Assembly (NCBI RefSeq): GCF_018332655.1
Contig: NZ_BOQL01000039.1
Span: forward strand, 1 to 58,841
Direction: 5' to 3'
Source: Actinoplanes auranticolor
GTDB taxonomy: Bacteria > Actinomycetota > Actinomycetes > Mycobacteriales > Micromonosporaceae
Length of the DNA: 58,841 nucleotides
In this document: positions 33,860 through 41,533 of the stretch, in pieces
How the letters are laid out: each line of letters begins with the position of its first letter
How positions within the stretch are numbered: the stretch's first letter is position 1
The notes under the pieces: model-generated
What the model was told of the DNA's origin: nothing
Seen by the model: only the letters and a program-made list of their open reading frames with translations
The model's database searches: none
Position numbers and translations under genes: made by a program

Positions 33860-34201
33860 TCAGAGGTCGTGAGCGAAGGAGCGCAACCTGGCGTGCGTCT
33901 CGCGGAGCAGGCCGGTGATCAGGTCGCTGGTGTCGCGTAACGGGTGCCCGGCGTTGACGGGGACGGCGTTGCGCCAGTCCCAGTGGCCGGGTTCGAGGCC
34001 GGGTACGTACCAGAGCACGTCGTCGCGGTCGAGGAACAAGGCGCCGCTGATCTGCGGGTCGAGCAGGGTCATGGGTTGGGTGGCGCAGGTGGTCAGGCAG
34101 TGGCAGCCGGGATGGTTGTAGGTCGAGCGGGGTTGACCGTGGTGGGTAGGGCAGCCGCAGTCGCAGGTTCGGTCGTAGGCAGGGCTCGGTGTGCGATACA
34201 T
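33860..34201 (-). CDS. Cysteine-rich small protein, paralog A
   Basis: 113 aa from ATG 34201, preceded by GAGGGAGA. The N-terminal cysteine cluster reads CDCGCPTHHGQPRSTYNHPG, then CHCLTTCATQPMTLLDP, followed by a beta-rich part (ALFLDRDDVLWYVPGLEPGH, WDWRNAVPV). The Cys pattern C-x-C-x-C-P-x-H and C-x-C-x3-C could bind zinc. It is clearly paralogous to the next gene upstream (34278-34610). Its function is unknown; the location is inside the conjugative-element gene string. Confidence 0.8.
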   Translation of the reverse strand: MYRTPSPAYDRTCDCGCPTHHGQPRSTYNHPGCHCLTTCATQPMTLLDPQISGALFLDRDDVLWYVPGLEPGHWDWRNAVPVNAGHPLRDTSDLITGLLRETHARLRSFAHDL

Positions 34202-34236
34202 ATCTGTCTCCCTCGGTCGTGAAGCACAAAAGGGCT

Positions 34237-34261
34237 GTGGGCCGCCCAGGGGGCGGCCCAC
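34237..34261. terminator. Intercistronic hairpin
   Basis: Perfect 11-bp arms (GTGGGCCGCCC at 34237-34247, complement 34251-34261) with a 3-base loop, between the two cysteine-rich paralogs. There is no T-run on either side. Confidence 0.65.
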
Positions 34262-34277
34262 GTCGAAGTGGTAGGGG

Positions 34278-34610
34278 TCAGGAGTCGGGGTTCGCGAGCA
34301 GGTACGCGGATGCCCGGAGCAGGTGCTCGATGACTGTGCTGGCGTGGTAGTAGTCGTGCCGGGTGTCGATCTCTCCGGCGTTCTCCCAGTCCCAGGCACC
34401 GCTGGTCAGGGTGGGAACCTGCCAGAGGTCACCGCGGGGGTCGAGGAATAGTGCGCAGCCCCAGCGTTCGGCCAGCAGCGTGATGGGCTGGGTGGTGCAG
34501 GTGATGGTGCAGGCGCAGCCGGGCTCGTCGTAGGTGAGCCGGGTCTGCCCGTTGTGCAGGGGGCAGTGGCAGTTGCAAGGGCGCTGCCACGGCGGCAGGT
34601 AGGTCAGCAT
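34278..34610 (-). CDS. Cysteine-rich small protein, paralog B
   Basis: 110 aa from ATG 34610. It repeats the pattern of paralog A: CNCHCPLHNGQTRLTYDEPG, CACTITCTTQPITLLAE, then ALFLDPRGDLWQVPTLTSGA and WDWENAGEI. Shared positions are the six cysteines, CP-x-H, GQ-x2-TY, PGC, TQP-x-TLL and WDW-x-NA. It is therefore a tandem duplication that has diverged. The family is not known to me. Confidence 0.8.
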   Translation of the reverse strand: MLTYLPPWQRPCNCHCPLHNGQTRLTYDEPGCACTITCTTQPITLLAERWGCALFLDPRGDLWQVPTLTSGAWDWENAGEIDTRHDYYHASTVIEHLLRASAYLLANPDS

Positions 34611-34646
34611 GGTGACTCCGTGTGGTGTCGAAGGGTCGGGGTTTGG

Positions 34647-35087
34647 TCAGGCGGAGGGCGGGATGATGCCGCTGCCGGCGGGGCCGAGGAGCTTGTCGTG
34701 CTGGATGCGGCGGGTTTCCTCGGCGGTGAGCACGTAGGCCGGCAGCCGCGGGACGCCTTTGCGCCAGGCGTGGTAGAGCCGGTGCATGCCGTCGATCAGC
34801 AGCGCGGCTGGCGGTATGCCGGCGACTCGGACCCGGCCGACCAGGACCGGCTTGGTCAGGTCGGTGCGCATCGCGTAGAGCCGGTCGAGGCCACCCGGGG
34901 CGGGGCCGATCAGGGTGACCCTGGTGTGGCCTGGGTCGTCGAGGCGGGTCAGGCCGTACGCGGTGGCCCACGCCGTGACGTCGAGGGTGCAGGTGTCGCG
35001 GGGCGCGGCGGCGATGAGCGTTTGCGCGGCGTCGATGGAGAACACCCACGGGCCGAAGTGGAACCACTGCTGCTGGCGGCCGGTCAT
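34647..35087 (-). CDS. ParB/Srx-like small protein
   Basis: 146 aa from ATG 35087, which overlaps the stop of the gene upstream (ATGA). Most of the sequence is unassigned, but ALLIDGMHRLYHAWRKGVPR resembles the IDGxHR box of ParB/sulfiredoxin-like nuclease folds, followed by LPAYVLTAEETRRIQ. The upstream part (TLIAAAPRDTCTLDVTAWAT) has no match that I recognise. Membership in the ParB-like group is a suggestion only. Confidence 0.6.
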   Translation of the reverse strand: MTGRQQQWFHFGPWVFSIDAAQTLIAAAPRDTCTLDVTAWATAYGLTRLDDPGHTRVTLIGPAPGGLDRLYAMRTDLTKPVLVGRVRVAGIPPAALLIDGMHRLYHAWRKGVPRLPAYVLTAEETRRIQHDKLLGPAGSGIIPPSA

Positions 35088-35482
35088 CGGCCGCCTCGCT
35101 GGGCGGTGAGGGCGGCATAGACGCGGATGCACCGCAGGATCAGTTCGTGTGACGGCAACCTGAGAAGGTGTTGCCGTTTGTCGTCGCGCAGGTTGTCCCA
35201 GATGACGACGGTGACGCTGGCGGACCAGACGTCGACCAGAACGCCGTCGATCTTGGCGTACTGCCGTTCGGCGACGATGCGCCGCAGCGTGTCGATGAGG
35301 GTCGCGTCGCCGATCGGGTGGTGGGCGTCGTCGGGCCGGGCTGCCTGCTCGTACTGGGTGCGGCAGGCCTCGCAGGCGTTGCCGTGGGGCGGGTCGTCGG
35401 TGGCCCATCGGCGGCCCTGGTCGGCGGGTATCCCGCAGACCGATTGGTGCGGGTCGCGGGGATGGAGCAGGTGAGGCGTCAT
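35084..35482 (-). CDS. Small element protein with CxxC and HTH-like parts
   Basis: 132 aa from ATG 35482 (MTPHLLHPRDPHQSVCGIPA), with a good CCGAAAGGAC upstream. A zinc-like pattern H...C, then C-x2-C (GNACEACRTQYEQAA), opens the protein. The remainder is alpha/beta (YAKIDGVLVDVWSASVTVVI, LRLPSHELILRCIRVYAAL). It is coupled to the ParB-like gene. There is no recognised family. Confidence 0.65.
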   Translation of the reverse strand: MTPHLLHPRDPHQSVCGIPADQGRRWATDDPPHGNACEACRTQYEQAARPDDAHHPIGDATLIDTLRRIVAERQYAKIDGVLVDVWSASVTVVIWDNLRDDKRQHLLRLPSHELILRCIRVYAALTAQRGGR

Positions 35483-35508
35483 CGGCTCGTGTCCTTTCGG
35501 GGTACGAG

Positions 35509-35546
35509 CCGGGGCACGTCGGCCCGCGCGGGCCGACGTGCCCCGG
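35509..35546. terminator. 38-bp perfect palindrome between genes
   Basis: A perfect inverted repeat with no loop bases at its centre (half-site ends GGCCCGC/GCGGGCC at 35521-35534). It lies between the DUF932-like gene and the gene at 35084-35482. It could be a terminator, an RNA-processing site or a protein-binding palindrome. Confidence 0.65.
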
Positions 35547-35568
35547 GCGGGTGAATGGGTGGAGGTGG

Positions 35569-36558
35569 TTAGACCTTCAGCAGGTCGAACGCGGCCAGCT
35601 TGAGCTCGCCGGTGGTGCCGGTCAGCACGCGGTTGGCGCGCACCAGCTCGTTCTTGGCGGGCTGGTAGTGGTCCAAGTACTCGGTGATGGCCTGGTAGCC
35701 GGCCCACCGGCTGCCAGCGATGGCTTTCTGGGTATCGGCCTCACGAATCAGGTACTTCAGCGTGCCGAGGCGCTGCTTGGCGTTGCGCTGGGTGGTGGTG
35801 GAGGCGTTGTCCTTGACCGGCCACACCTGCCCGACGACGTTCTCAAACTCGCGCATTGTCAGGGCTTCGTTCAGCATCCGCTCGGCGGCCTTTTCGAAGG
35901 TGTCCATGTACTTCCACATCAGGCCGAGGGCTTCGCGGGCCTGGCTGATCTGGGAGTTGACGTTGGACGTGGGCCGGAAGGTGTAGTGACCGACGGCGTG
36001 CTGGAACGCGGCTCGCTGGGTGTTGGCGCACACCACCCGGATCGGGCTGGCGTCCACGCGCAGCGCAGCGGTGCCGTCGTGTGAGGTCGTGCCGATCAGA
36101 TAGAGATCCATCCGATCCACTCCGGCGATCTCCATCGCGTCAGGCAGCTTGAGCGTGACAAACACGCTCTTGCCGCGCCGCAGGCTGCCGGCGGTTTCGA
36201 AATGGGCGCCGCCGACTTGATCCACGAGCTGGTCGAGCATCTCGGCGCACTGCTCGTTCTGGACGACGGTGTAGTCGGTGCCGACGATGCCCAGATATTC
36301 CGTGGCCCCGGTGACCGGGTTGCGGCGCACGGTCATCTGCTTGTCGTCGGCGGGGATCTGCACCTCGACGCCGTCGACGATGTCGATGCCGACCGTGCGG
36401 ATGGTCCGTACGCCCCAGTCACCGAGCTGGGCGGCGGCCATGATCTCTTCGGCCTTCATGGTGTTCTGGGTGACGGTGCCCAACCGGTGCCAGGCCGACA
36501 GCCGGGCGCTGGCGAACGCGGTCGTGCCGTCGGCGAATTGCTCGAGTTCGTGTGGCAC
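35569..36558 (-). CDS. DUF932 / phage-plasmid-like TIGR03299 family protein
   Basis: 329 aa from GTG 36558 (VPHELEQFADGTTAFASARL), with GAAGGAGAA upstream. The family signature is clear: SAWHRLGTV near the N-terminus, LGIVGTDYTVVQNEQCAEML, VFVTLKLPDAMEIAGVDRMD, YLIGTTSHDGTAALRVDASP, IRVVCANTQRAAF and the helical C-terminus. These proteins are common on phages and plasmids; their biochemical role is not established. Normal length, no defects. Confidence 0.88.
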   Translation of the reverse strand: MPHELEQFADGTTAFASARLSAWHRLGTVTQNTMKAEEIMAAAQLGDWGVRTIRTVGIDIVDGVEVQIPADDKQMTVRRNPVTGATEYLGIVGTDYTVVQNEQCAEMLDQLVDQVGGAHFETAGSLRRGKSVFVTLKLPDAMEIAGVDRMDLYLIGTTSHDGTAALRVDASPIRVVCANTQRAAFQHAVGHYTFRPTSNVNSQISQAREALGLMWKYMDTFEKAAERMLNEALTMREFENVVGQVWPVKDNASTTTQRNAKQRLGTLKYLIREADTQKAIAGSRWAGYQAITEYLDHYQPAKNELVRANRVLTGTTGELKLAAFDLLKV

Positions 36559-36583
36559 AGGGTTCTCCTTCTCGATACAAGTG

Positions 36584-36609
36584 CGGGGCCGAGCAGACGC
36601 CCGGCCCCG
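36584..36609. terminator. Intercistronic hairpin
   Basis: CGGGGCC (36584-36590) pairs with its complement (36603-36609) around a 12-base loop, between the winged-helix gene stop and the DUF932 ribosome-binding site. Confidence 0.5.
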
Positions 36610-36628
36610 TGACGGGATGAATGGTTGG

Positions 36629-37198
36629 TCAGGACCGCGGGTTGTCGTCGTCGTCGACCGGCGTGCTGGCGTTCGGGAAGGCGAACGCGATCGGCTCGGC
36701 GGTGACCTGGACGAGGCGGCCGATAGTCGCCAGGTGCTGGCAGCAGGTGAGGACGGCATTGGTGCCGACGTGACGCCCGGCCAGGGCAGCGGTGATGCCC
36801 CGGGCGATCTCGTACGGCTTCAGCGGCTGATCGGGGTTCGCAGCGCAGTAGGCGCTGACCAGGTCGGCCAAGGCCGTATCGACATGACTCTCGTCGTGGG
36901 TCAGAGCCACGCCGCCGTCGCGGCGGTGCACAAGGTCCGCCAGCTCAAGCAAGGGCAGCCGGCGCAGCACGGTGCGTAGCGGTTGCCCCGTGCGGGTCGC
37001 GAGTTCCTCCGGCGTAGCCGTTCCGTGTTCGGGTATGGCGCGCATCAGCTGAGCCGACCCGTGGTCGAGCTGGTCGTACGGCAGCCGGCGGCCGCCGGCC
37101 GTCGACCCTCGGCGTTCACCGGTACTGCTGACGACTTCGGGTCTGCCGGCCATGTCGTCGGTCGGGGCGTCGGAACCGTCTTGGTGGAAGTCGGTCAC
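36629..37198 (-). CDS. Two-winged-helix DNA-binding protein, short paralog
   Basis: 189 aa from GTG 37198 (VTDFHQDGSDAPTDD). The N-terminal winged helix (SAQLMRAIPEHGTATPEELA, TRTGQPLRTVLRRLPLLELA) and the C-terminal module (LKPYEIARGITAALAGRHVG, TNAVLTCCQHLATIGRLVQV, then ITAFAFPN-like AEPIAFAFPN) match in order the two ends of the larger protein encoded next to it. It is a probable regulator or partition-type DNA-binding protein of the element. Confidence 0.72.
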   Translation of the reverse strand: MTDFHQDGSDAPTDDMAGRPEVVSSTGERRGSTAGGRRLPYDQLDHGSAQLMRAIPEHGTATPEELATRTGQPLRTVLRRLPLLELADLVHRRDGGVALTHDESHVDTALADLVSAYCAANPDQPLKPYEIARGITAALAGRHVGTNAVLTCCQHLATIGRLVQVTAEPIAFAFPNASTPVDDDDNPRS

Positions 37199-37224
37199 TG
37201 TGGTGGTTCCTCTCGGAGACGGGT

Positions 37225-37254
37225 GCGGGGCCGAGCGCATGCGCTCGGCCCCGC
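37225..37254. terminator. 30-bp perfect palindrome between genes
   Basis: Half-site GCGGGGCCGAGCGCA (37225-37239) followed directly by its complement, between the two winged-helix paralogs. It contains GGGGCCGAG like the 36584 hairpin. There is no T-run. Confidence 0.65.
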
Positions 37255-37269
37255 GAGGGTGGGGATTGG

Positions 37270-38607
37270 TCAGGACTGCGGGGTGCTGCTGGCGTCCTGG
37301 TCGCCGTCGGACTGCTCGGCCCGGTTCTCGCCGTCGCCCCCGGTGTCACCGCTGTCACCCGTATCGGGCTGTCCGGCGTCCGTCGCGTCCTTGGGGGTGT
37401 CGTCGCTGACGGGCGGCGTCGGGAAGACGAAGGTCAGCGGCGCTTCGGCGACCAGCAGGATGTTGCCCGCGGCGGCGGCCTTGGTGCAGTTGTTGCGCAC
37501 GGCGCCGGAGCTCACGGTGCGGCCGCCGAGCTTCGCGCTGATCGCGGTGGCGATCTCCTGCGGCGTCATCGGCCGGCCGGGGTTGTCGGCCAGCACGGCG
37601 ACGGTCAGCTTCTCCAACTCGCCCCGGCCGAAGGGCTGGCTGCCGTCGGTGTTGACGGTGACGTCGCTGCGGTTTCCCATGGTGCTCGGGCGGGTGTTCA
37701 GCGGACGCGGATGCAGCCGGGTCGGCAAGTTCACGACGTGGACCTCGTCGTCCGGGCCCACGACGTGCAGCGTTCCGTCCGGGCGGATCAGGGTTTGCAC
37801 CGCCGCCACGGCGGCCGGGGTGCTCGTCACACCACGGACCACCTGCAAGCACAGCGCGCATCGCGGAGGCTCCGGGTTCGGGTCCACATCGCTGGCCTTC
37901 GTAGGCCCGGCGATCCACCGCTGCGGCAGGTCGGGCTTGCGGCGGGCGGCGTCGGCCAGCTCCATCGCGGCCAGCAGCCGCATGGTGGTCGGGTGGCTGA
38001 TGCCGCTCTCGGCGACGATCACCTCGATGGTGGCGCCGTCGCTGTGGTCAGCCAGGACGCCCTTGATGGCCATCACCTTGCGGTCGCCGGGGCGCGTCGG
38101 TGCGATGACCGTCGTACGCGGCTCGCTCTCGTCCGGGACGCCGGTGTCATCCGCGTCTGCGTCATCGTCGTCCGGGTCGTCCGCGTCGTCGAACGGTTCC
38201 TGCCCGCCGGTGGCCTCGTCGCCGAGGTCGCCGGTCTGCGAGGTCTGGCTGTGGTCGTCGCCGGCCGGCTCGCCGTCATCGGTGTTGGCCTCGTCGACCG
38301 GGTCGGAGCTCTGCTCATCGTCGATCTCGTCCGGCCCGACGGCGCTCTCGTCGCCGAGTCCGGCCGATTCCAGCGCGGCGACGGCGTCCTGCGACAGGGT
38401 CCAGCGGGCGGGCGTGCCCTCGGCTGCATCCGCGCCGAGGTCGACCTCGACGATCAGGCCGGCGTCGGACAGGGTTCGGATGGCCTTGTCGGCGGTCGAG
38501 CGAGCCTTGCCGGACTTCTCGGCCAGCTCGTGGACGTTGCCCTCGTTAAGTTCGACCAGCGCCTTCAGGACGGCCTGTGTCGCAGGCGTCAGAGACTGCA
38601 GTTCCAT
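37270..38607 (-). CDS. Multi-winged-helix protein with acidic linker, long paralog
   Basis: 445 aa from ATG 38607, preceded by GAGGAGGGG. The first winged helix is at about residues 1-60 (TPATQAVLKALVELNEGNVH, ELAEKSGKARSTADKAIRTL). A very acidic linker (about 90-165, DDADDPDDDDADADD) follows. A second helix-turn-helix sits at about 180-230 (GDRKVMAIKGVLADHSDGAT, ISHPTTMRLLAAMELADAAR), then a CALC segment and a C-terminal winged helix (LEKLTVAVLADNPGRPMTPQ, EIATAISAKLGGRTVSSGAV), and another acidic tail. It is probably a DNA-binding element protein. Its neighbour is a shortened paralog. Confidence 0.75.
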   Translation of the reverse strand: MELQSLTPATQAVLKALVELNEGNVHELAEKSGKARSTADKAIRTLSDAGLIVEVDLGADAAEGTPARWTLSQDAVAALESAGLGDESAVGPDEIDDEQSSDPVDEANTDDGEPAGDDHSQTSQTGDLGDEATGGQEPFDDADDPDDDDADADDTGVPDESEPRTTVIAPTRPGDRKVMAIKGVLADHSDGATIEVIVAESGISHPTTMRLLAAMELADAARRKPDLPQRWIAGPTKASDVDPNPEPPRCALCLQVVRGVTSTPAAVAAVQTLIRPDGTLHVVGPDDEVHVVNLPTRLHPRPLNTRPSTMGNRSDVTVNTDGSQPFGRGELEKLTVAVLADNPGRPMTPQEIATAISAKLGGRTVSSGAVRNNCTKAAAAGNILLVAEAPLTFVFPTPPVSDDTPKDATDAGQPDTGDSGDTGGDGENRAEQSDGDQDASSTPQS

Positions 38608-38639
38608 GGGTTTCCCCTCCTCGGGAATTGGATAGTGAC

Positions 38640-38663
38640 GCCCGGCACCGGACTGTGCCGGGC
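38640..38663. terminator. Intercistronic hairpin
   Basis: GCCCGGCAC (38640-38648) pairs with its complement (38655-38663) around a 6-base loop, in the gap upstream of the 445-aa gene. Confidence 0.6.
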
Positions 38664-38778
38664 GGTGGTGCACCGGTTGCGGAGGCAGCGGAGGCAGCCA
38701 GACGAGCGGGGCGAGCCCCGTCGTCCGGTCCGATGCCGCGTGCGCGTCCGGGAATCGGGGTGCGCTGCCGCGGTGCGT

Positions 38779-39393
38779 TCAGCGGCGGGAGATCCGCCGC
38801 TGGCCGGTGGCGCGCAGGACGTAGAGGCGGGACTCGGGATCGCGGTAGATCCCGGCGAGTCCGTGGGACAGCCGGACCGGGCCGGGGTACTCGAAGGGGT
38901 CGAGTTCGACGTCGGACTTGCCGATCTGGACCCGCACGGATTGCCCGGCGAGCTGCTGCCTGCGGAGGTACGCGTGGTGCGGCAGCACGATCAGGACGGT
39001 GTCGCCGGGATTGACGTAGCGCCGATGCACCGGCTGCACGGGGTTCGTGGCGACGTACACGGTGCGGTCGGGGTCGTTGATGAGCGTGTCGAGGTGGATG
39101 CGGGCACCCTCGTAGTCGCTGACATGGCCGCTGATCTCGCTCAGCGTGCTGGCCAGGACCGTGGCCGGGCCGGTCAGGTCGTCGCCGTTGATGAGCTGAG
39201 TCCGGAACGTGTCCACCGCAGACAGCAGCGCCTCGCGGGCGATGCGCAGCAGATCGGCCGACGCCGGGAGTGCCGCGGCGGCCGGGACAGGATCGGCCGC
39301 GTGCTGGTCAAGGGTCCGGCCGGTGGTCCGCACGATCCATCTCTCCACCAGGTCGAGGTAGGGCACCGGAATCTCCATTCGTGTCGTGGGCAT
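38779..39393 (-). CDS. Hypothetical element protein, 204 aa
   Basis: 204 aa from ATG 39393 (ATG 39378 is an alternative). Soluble, with a helical first half (DLLRIAREALLSAVDTFRTQ, TVLASTLSEISGHVSDYEGA) and a beta-rich second half (RTVYVATNPVQPVHRRYVNP, GDTVLIVLPHHAYLRRQQLA, ELDPFEYPGPVRLSHGLAGI, RLYVLRATGQRR). I do not recognise the family. It belongs to the same minus-strand gene string with hairpins on both sides. Confidence 0.65.
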   Translation of the reverse strand: MPTTRMEIPVPYLDLVERWIVRTTGRTLDQHAADPVPAAAALPASADLLRIAREALLSAVDTFRTQLINGDDLTGPATVLASTLSEISGHVSDYEGARIHLDTLINDPDRTVYVATNPVQPVHRRYVNPGDTVLIVLPHHAYLRRQQLAGQSVRVQIGKSDVELDPFEYPGPVRLSHGLAGIYRDPESRLYVLRATGQRRISRR

Positions 39394-39397
39394 ACCA

Positions 39398-39430
39398 ACG
39401 ACCGGTCGCAGCAGGGCTGCAACCGGTCGT
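39398..39430. terminator. Long intercistronic hairpin
   Basis: Outer arms ACGACCGGT (39398-39406) and complement (39422-39430) plus an inner GCAGC/GCTGC stem give about 14 pairs with a single mismatch and a 3-base loop, between the 233-aa and 204-aa genes. Confidence 0.65.
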
Positions 39431-39453
39431 CGAGGTGCGGGACGGGGTTGGGG

Positions 39454-40155
39454 TCAGGCGATGGCGACGGCGCACAGCCGTGCGCGGTTGTTGAGGCCGC
39501 GCAGGTACATGCAGGCGTCGTTGAGGAAACGGAAGCGGTCGGCCAGCGAGTCGCTGGCAGGCCGCATGATCCGTCCATCGGTGGTGATCAGCGCGTCGCC
39601 GATCAGCGCGGTGCGCCAGTAGAGCCCGGCGTAGGTGGCTTCACCGGCCTGGTAGAGCGACAGCTCGTAGGGGTCGAAGACGTGGCCGCCGGCGTAAGCG
39701 AGCATGGCGAGCACCCGGGGCTGCTGCTCGAAACGGCGACGGGCCTCGGCCAAGGTGACCTTGGCCGGATCGGCGTGGTACTGGGCGAGGAAGTCCTCCC
39801 AGACGCGGGCGGGCTTGGTGGTGGCGTTGATGTGGATGTTCCAGGCACGCCAGCGAGCGATGGCGTCGTTCGCGGCGGTCATGGACATGCCGGGCAGGTC
39901 GAGGCGGCTCTTGCGGCCTCCGGCGGCGAGGGTGATGGCGCCGAACGTGCGGGCGGCGTCGAGCAGGTAGTACCCGAGGAAACGGGTCAGCCAGCCGATC
40001 AGCTTGCGGTGGCGCACGCGGAAGCGGCGGGCCGGCGTGCCGTGGGCGTCCAAGAGGTGGCTGACTTTCTCGCTGGCGGCGAACCAGTCGGCGTCGGCGT
40101 CAGGGTTGAAGCAAACGGTGACGACCTGGTCGGTGAGGGGGGTGGGTTTGGGCAT
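39454..40155 (-). CDS. Hypothetical element protein, 233 aa
   Basis: 233 aa from ATG 40155 (MPKPTPLTDQVVTVCFNPDA), preceded by GAAGGGAGC. The sequence includes WFAASEKVSHLLDAHGTPAR, KLIGWLTRFLGYYLLDAART, WRAWNIHINATTKPARVWED and RFRFLNDACMYLRGLNNRA. It is rich in aromatic and basic residues, with no membrane helix. I do not recognise the family. It is the first gene downstream of the CTGWCAG cluster at 40.4 kb, so it probably heads the leftward accessory transcript. Confidence 0.65.
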   Translation of the reverse strand: MPKPTPLTDQVVTVCFNPDADADWFAASEKVSHLLDAHGTPARRFRVRHRKLIGWLTRFLGYYLLDAARTFGAITLAAGGRKSRLDLPGMSMTAANDAIARWRAWNIHINATTKPARVWEDFLAQYHADPAKVTLAEARRRFEQQPRVLAMLAYAGGHVFDPYELSLYQAGEATYAGLYWRTALIGDALITTDGRIMRPASDSLADRFRFLNDACMYLRGLNNRARLCAVAIA

Positions 40156-40394
40156 GGCGGTGCTCCCTTCGCGAAGCGGGACCGGGGTGAGGTGGTGTCG
40201 TGGTGGTGCCACCGGATCGCGGCGTCACGGCCGGCGGGAAAAGCTGCCGAGCAGATGCGCGGGGCGCAGGACACGAGCCGACCGAACGAGGTGGGCTATG
40301 GGTGAGCTGGGCCGGGCGCGGGCAGTCCGGCGAGGCGGGTCGAGACGGGCGGCGGTGCGAACAAAAGAAAGAAGCTGCACCGTAGCTTCGTGAC

Positions 40395-40480
40395 CTGACA
40401 GCACCGCCCCTGTCAGAAACCACAATCAGGTCGGTGACCTGCGCTGACAGGCCGGCCGTGGAGCTGTCAGCGCCTGTCAG
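40395..40480. promoter_or_regulatory. CTGWCAG cluster 1 (five copies)
   Basis: CTGACAG at 40395-40401 and 40444-40450; CTGTCAG at 40410-40416, 40464-40470 and 40474-40480. A perfect CAGGTC-3-GACCTG inverted repeat lies at 40427-40441. The site fills the gap upstream of the leftward 39454-40155 gene and ends in the last codons of the Replic_Relax gene. The first part of the gap (40156-40394) shows nothing else. Probable operator array. Confidence 0.65.
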
Positions 40481-41331
40481 AGAACAAAGACGCCGTGGTC
40501 GTCGTAGTTCGGGTTGTCGGCTACCGGCTGGCCGTGATCGCTCGGTAGCCCGGCCAAAGGGACTCGGCCGGTGGCGCCGCGTGCCAGCCACACTGCATCG
40601 GCGGGCTCGCTGGCGTGGATGGCCGTGGCGACACCGACCGTGGTGTGCTGGCCGTGGAGAAGCCGGTGAAGGTGTTCCTCGCGTTGCTGGCTGCCGAGCC
40701 AGAACAGCACCGGATACCGCGGGCCGCCGCGCCGGATGAGTTTGGCGTACCGGTCGAGCTTCGCGACCAGGCGGCCGAGGGGTTCGCTGCCGGTGTCGGC
40801 CTCCAGGAAGAACCCCACCGTGACGCCGTTCGCGGTCCAGAGGCCGTGCCCGTCGGCGGTGATGGTGCGATATTGCTTGGTGGTGACCTGCTCGGACCAC
40901 CACCGGTCGAGCCGGGCGTCGTCGTGCCGGCGGGCGTACCCGGCCAGTCGGACGAAGAACTCGTTGGTCAGCACGAGGTGAGCCAGGTGCGGGTTCGCCG
41001 ACAGGCGCTGCACCGTCTGGTTGCTGGCTCGCGCGGTGGGCTCGGGTCGTTGGTGGGCGGCGGCTTGGAAGCGGTGCCCGTGGTGGCCGAGCGTCCAGTG
41101 CCACGGCTGGCTGCCGCCGCCGCCGCGGGAGAACCGGAACCGCTCGAGCAGACCGAGGGCGGCCAGCTCGGCCAGGCGTAGTTGGCAGGTGCGGCGGGCG
41201 GAGAACAGCATGCGGTGGATCTGGCCGGTGGTGAGGACCCGGTGGTCGTCGAGGAGCTGAAGCAGGAGCCGGTCACGGCTGGTGATGTGGGGATAGATGG
41301 CCAGCAGGCTGGAGGTCTGCGATAGCGGCAT
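40477..41331 (-). CDS. Replication-relaxation family protein (Replic_Relax-like)
   Basis: 284 aa from ATG 41331. The N-terminal winged helix (TSRDRLLLQLLDDHRVLTTG, QIHRMLFSARRTCQLRLAEL, ALGLLERF) and the following LAHLVLTNEFFVRLAGYARR, RWWSEQVTTKQYRTITADGH and GFFLEADTGSEPLGRLVAKL match the Replic_Relax family found on actinobacterial plasmids and ICEs, where it is implicated in DNA relaxation or replication initiation beside conjugation genes. It lies between CTGWCAG sites and next to the coupling ATPase. It may do the job of a relaxase accessory; I see no canonical relaxase in the window. Confidence 0.83.
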   Translation of the reverse strand: MPLSQTSSLLAIYPHITSRDRLLLQLLDDHRVLTTGQIHRMLFSARRTCQLRLAELAALGLLERFRFSRGGGGSQPWHWTLGHHGHRFQAAAHQRPEPTARASNQTVQRLSANPHLAHLVLTNEFFVRLAGYARRHDDARLDRWWSEQVTTKQYRTITADGHGLWTANGVTVGFFLEADTGSEPLGRLVAKLDRYAKLIRRGGPRYPVLFWLGSQQREEHLHRLLHGQHTTVGVATAIHASEPADAVWLARGATGRVPLAGLPSDHGQPVADNPNYDDHGVFVL

Positions 41332-41432
41332 GAGTGGTCACCCCCTGGTGGAGAGGACACCCAGTAGGGAGTCTGGACGTGTGGATCTTGCATCCGGGGC
41401 TACTGCGGGTCAGGTTCGCCCAGCTCAGGCGC

Positions 41433-41439
41433 CTGACAG
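41433..41439. promoter_or_regulatory. CTGWCAG site 2 in the coupling-protein / Replic_Relax gap
   Basis: CTGACAG sits inside a larger palindrome CGCCTG-A-CAGGCG, in the 200-bp gap between the coupling ATPase gene and the Replic_Relax gene. Confidence 0.5.
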
Positions 41440-41533
41440 GCGACGTGCTGGGGCTCGTCTGGGGCCTCGTGTCGCAGACACCCCCAGACGAGCCCCCGAT
41501 GCCGCACCCAGACGAGCCCTCGCACGCACCGGA

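Noticed and set aside
36983..38635. Plus-strand frame of 550 codons, Ser-rich
   Set aside because: It is a shadow of the acidic-linker winged-helix gene; Ser runs come from reading GTC/GTCG repeats on the wrong strand.
37711..40305. Plus-strand frame of 864 codons
   Set aside because: It covers five plausible minus-strand genes with start sites and domain text; the plus frame is Gly/Val/Asp-rich without any motif.
40156..40394. Small plus-strand frames as extra genes in the 40.2-kb gap
   Set aside because: They are arginine/glycine-rich with no ribosome-binding site or motif; the gap is better read as control DNA.
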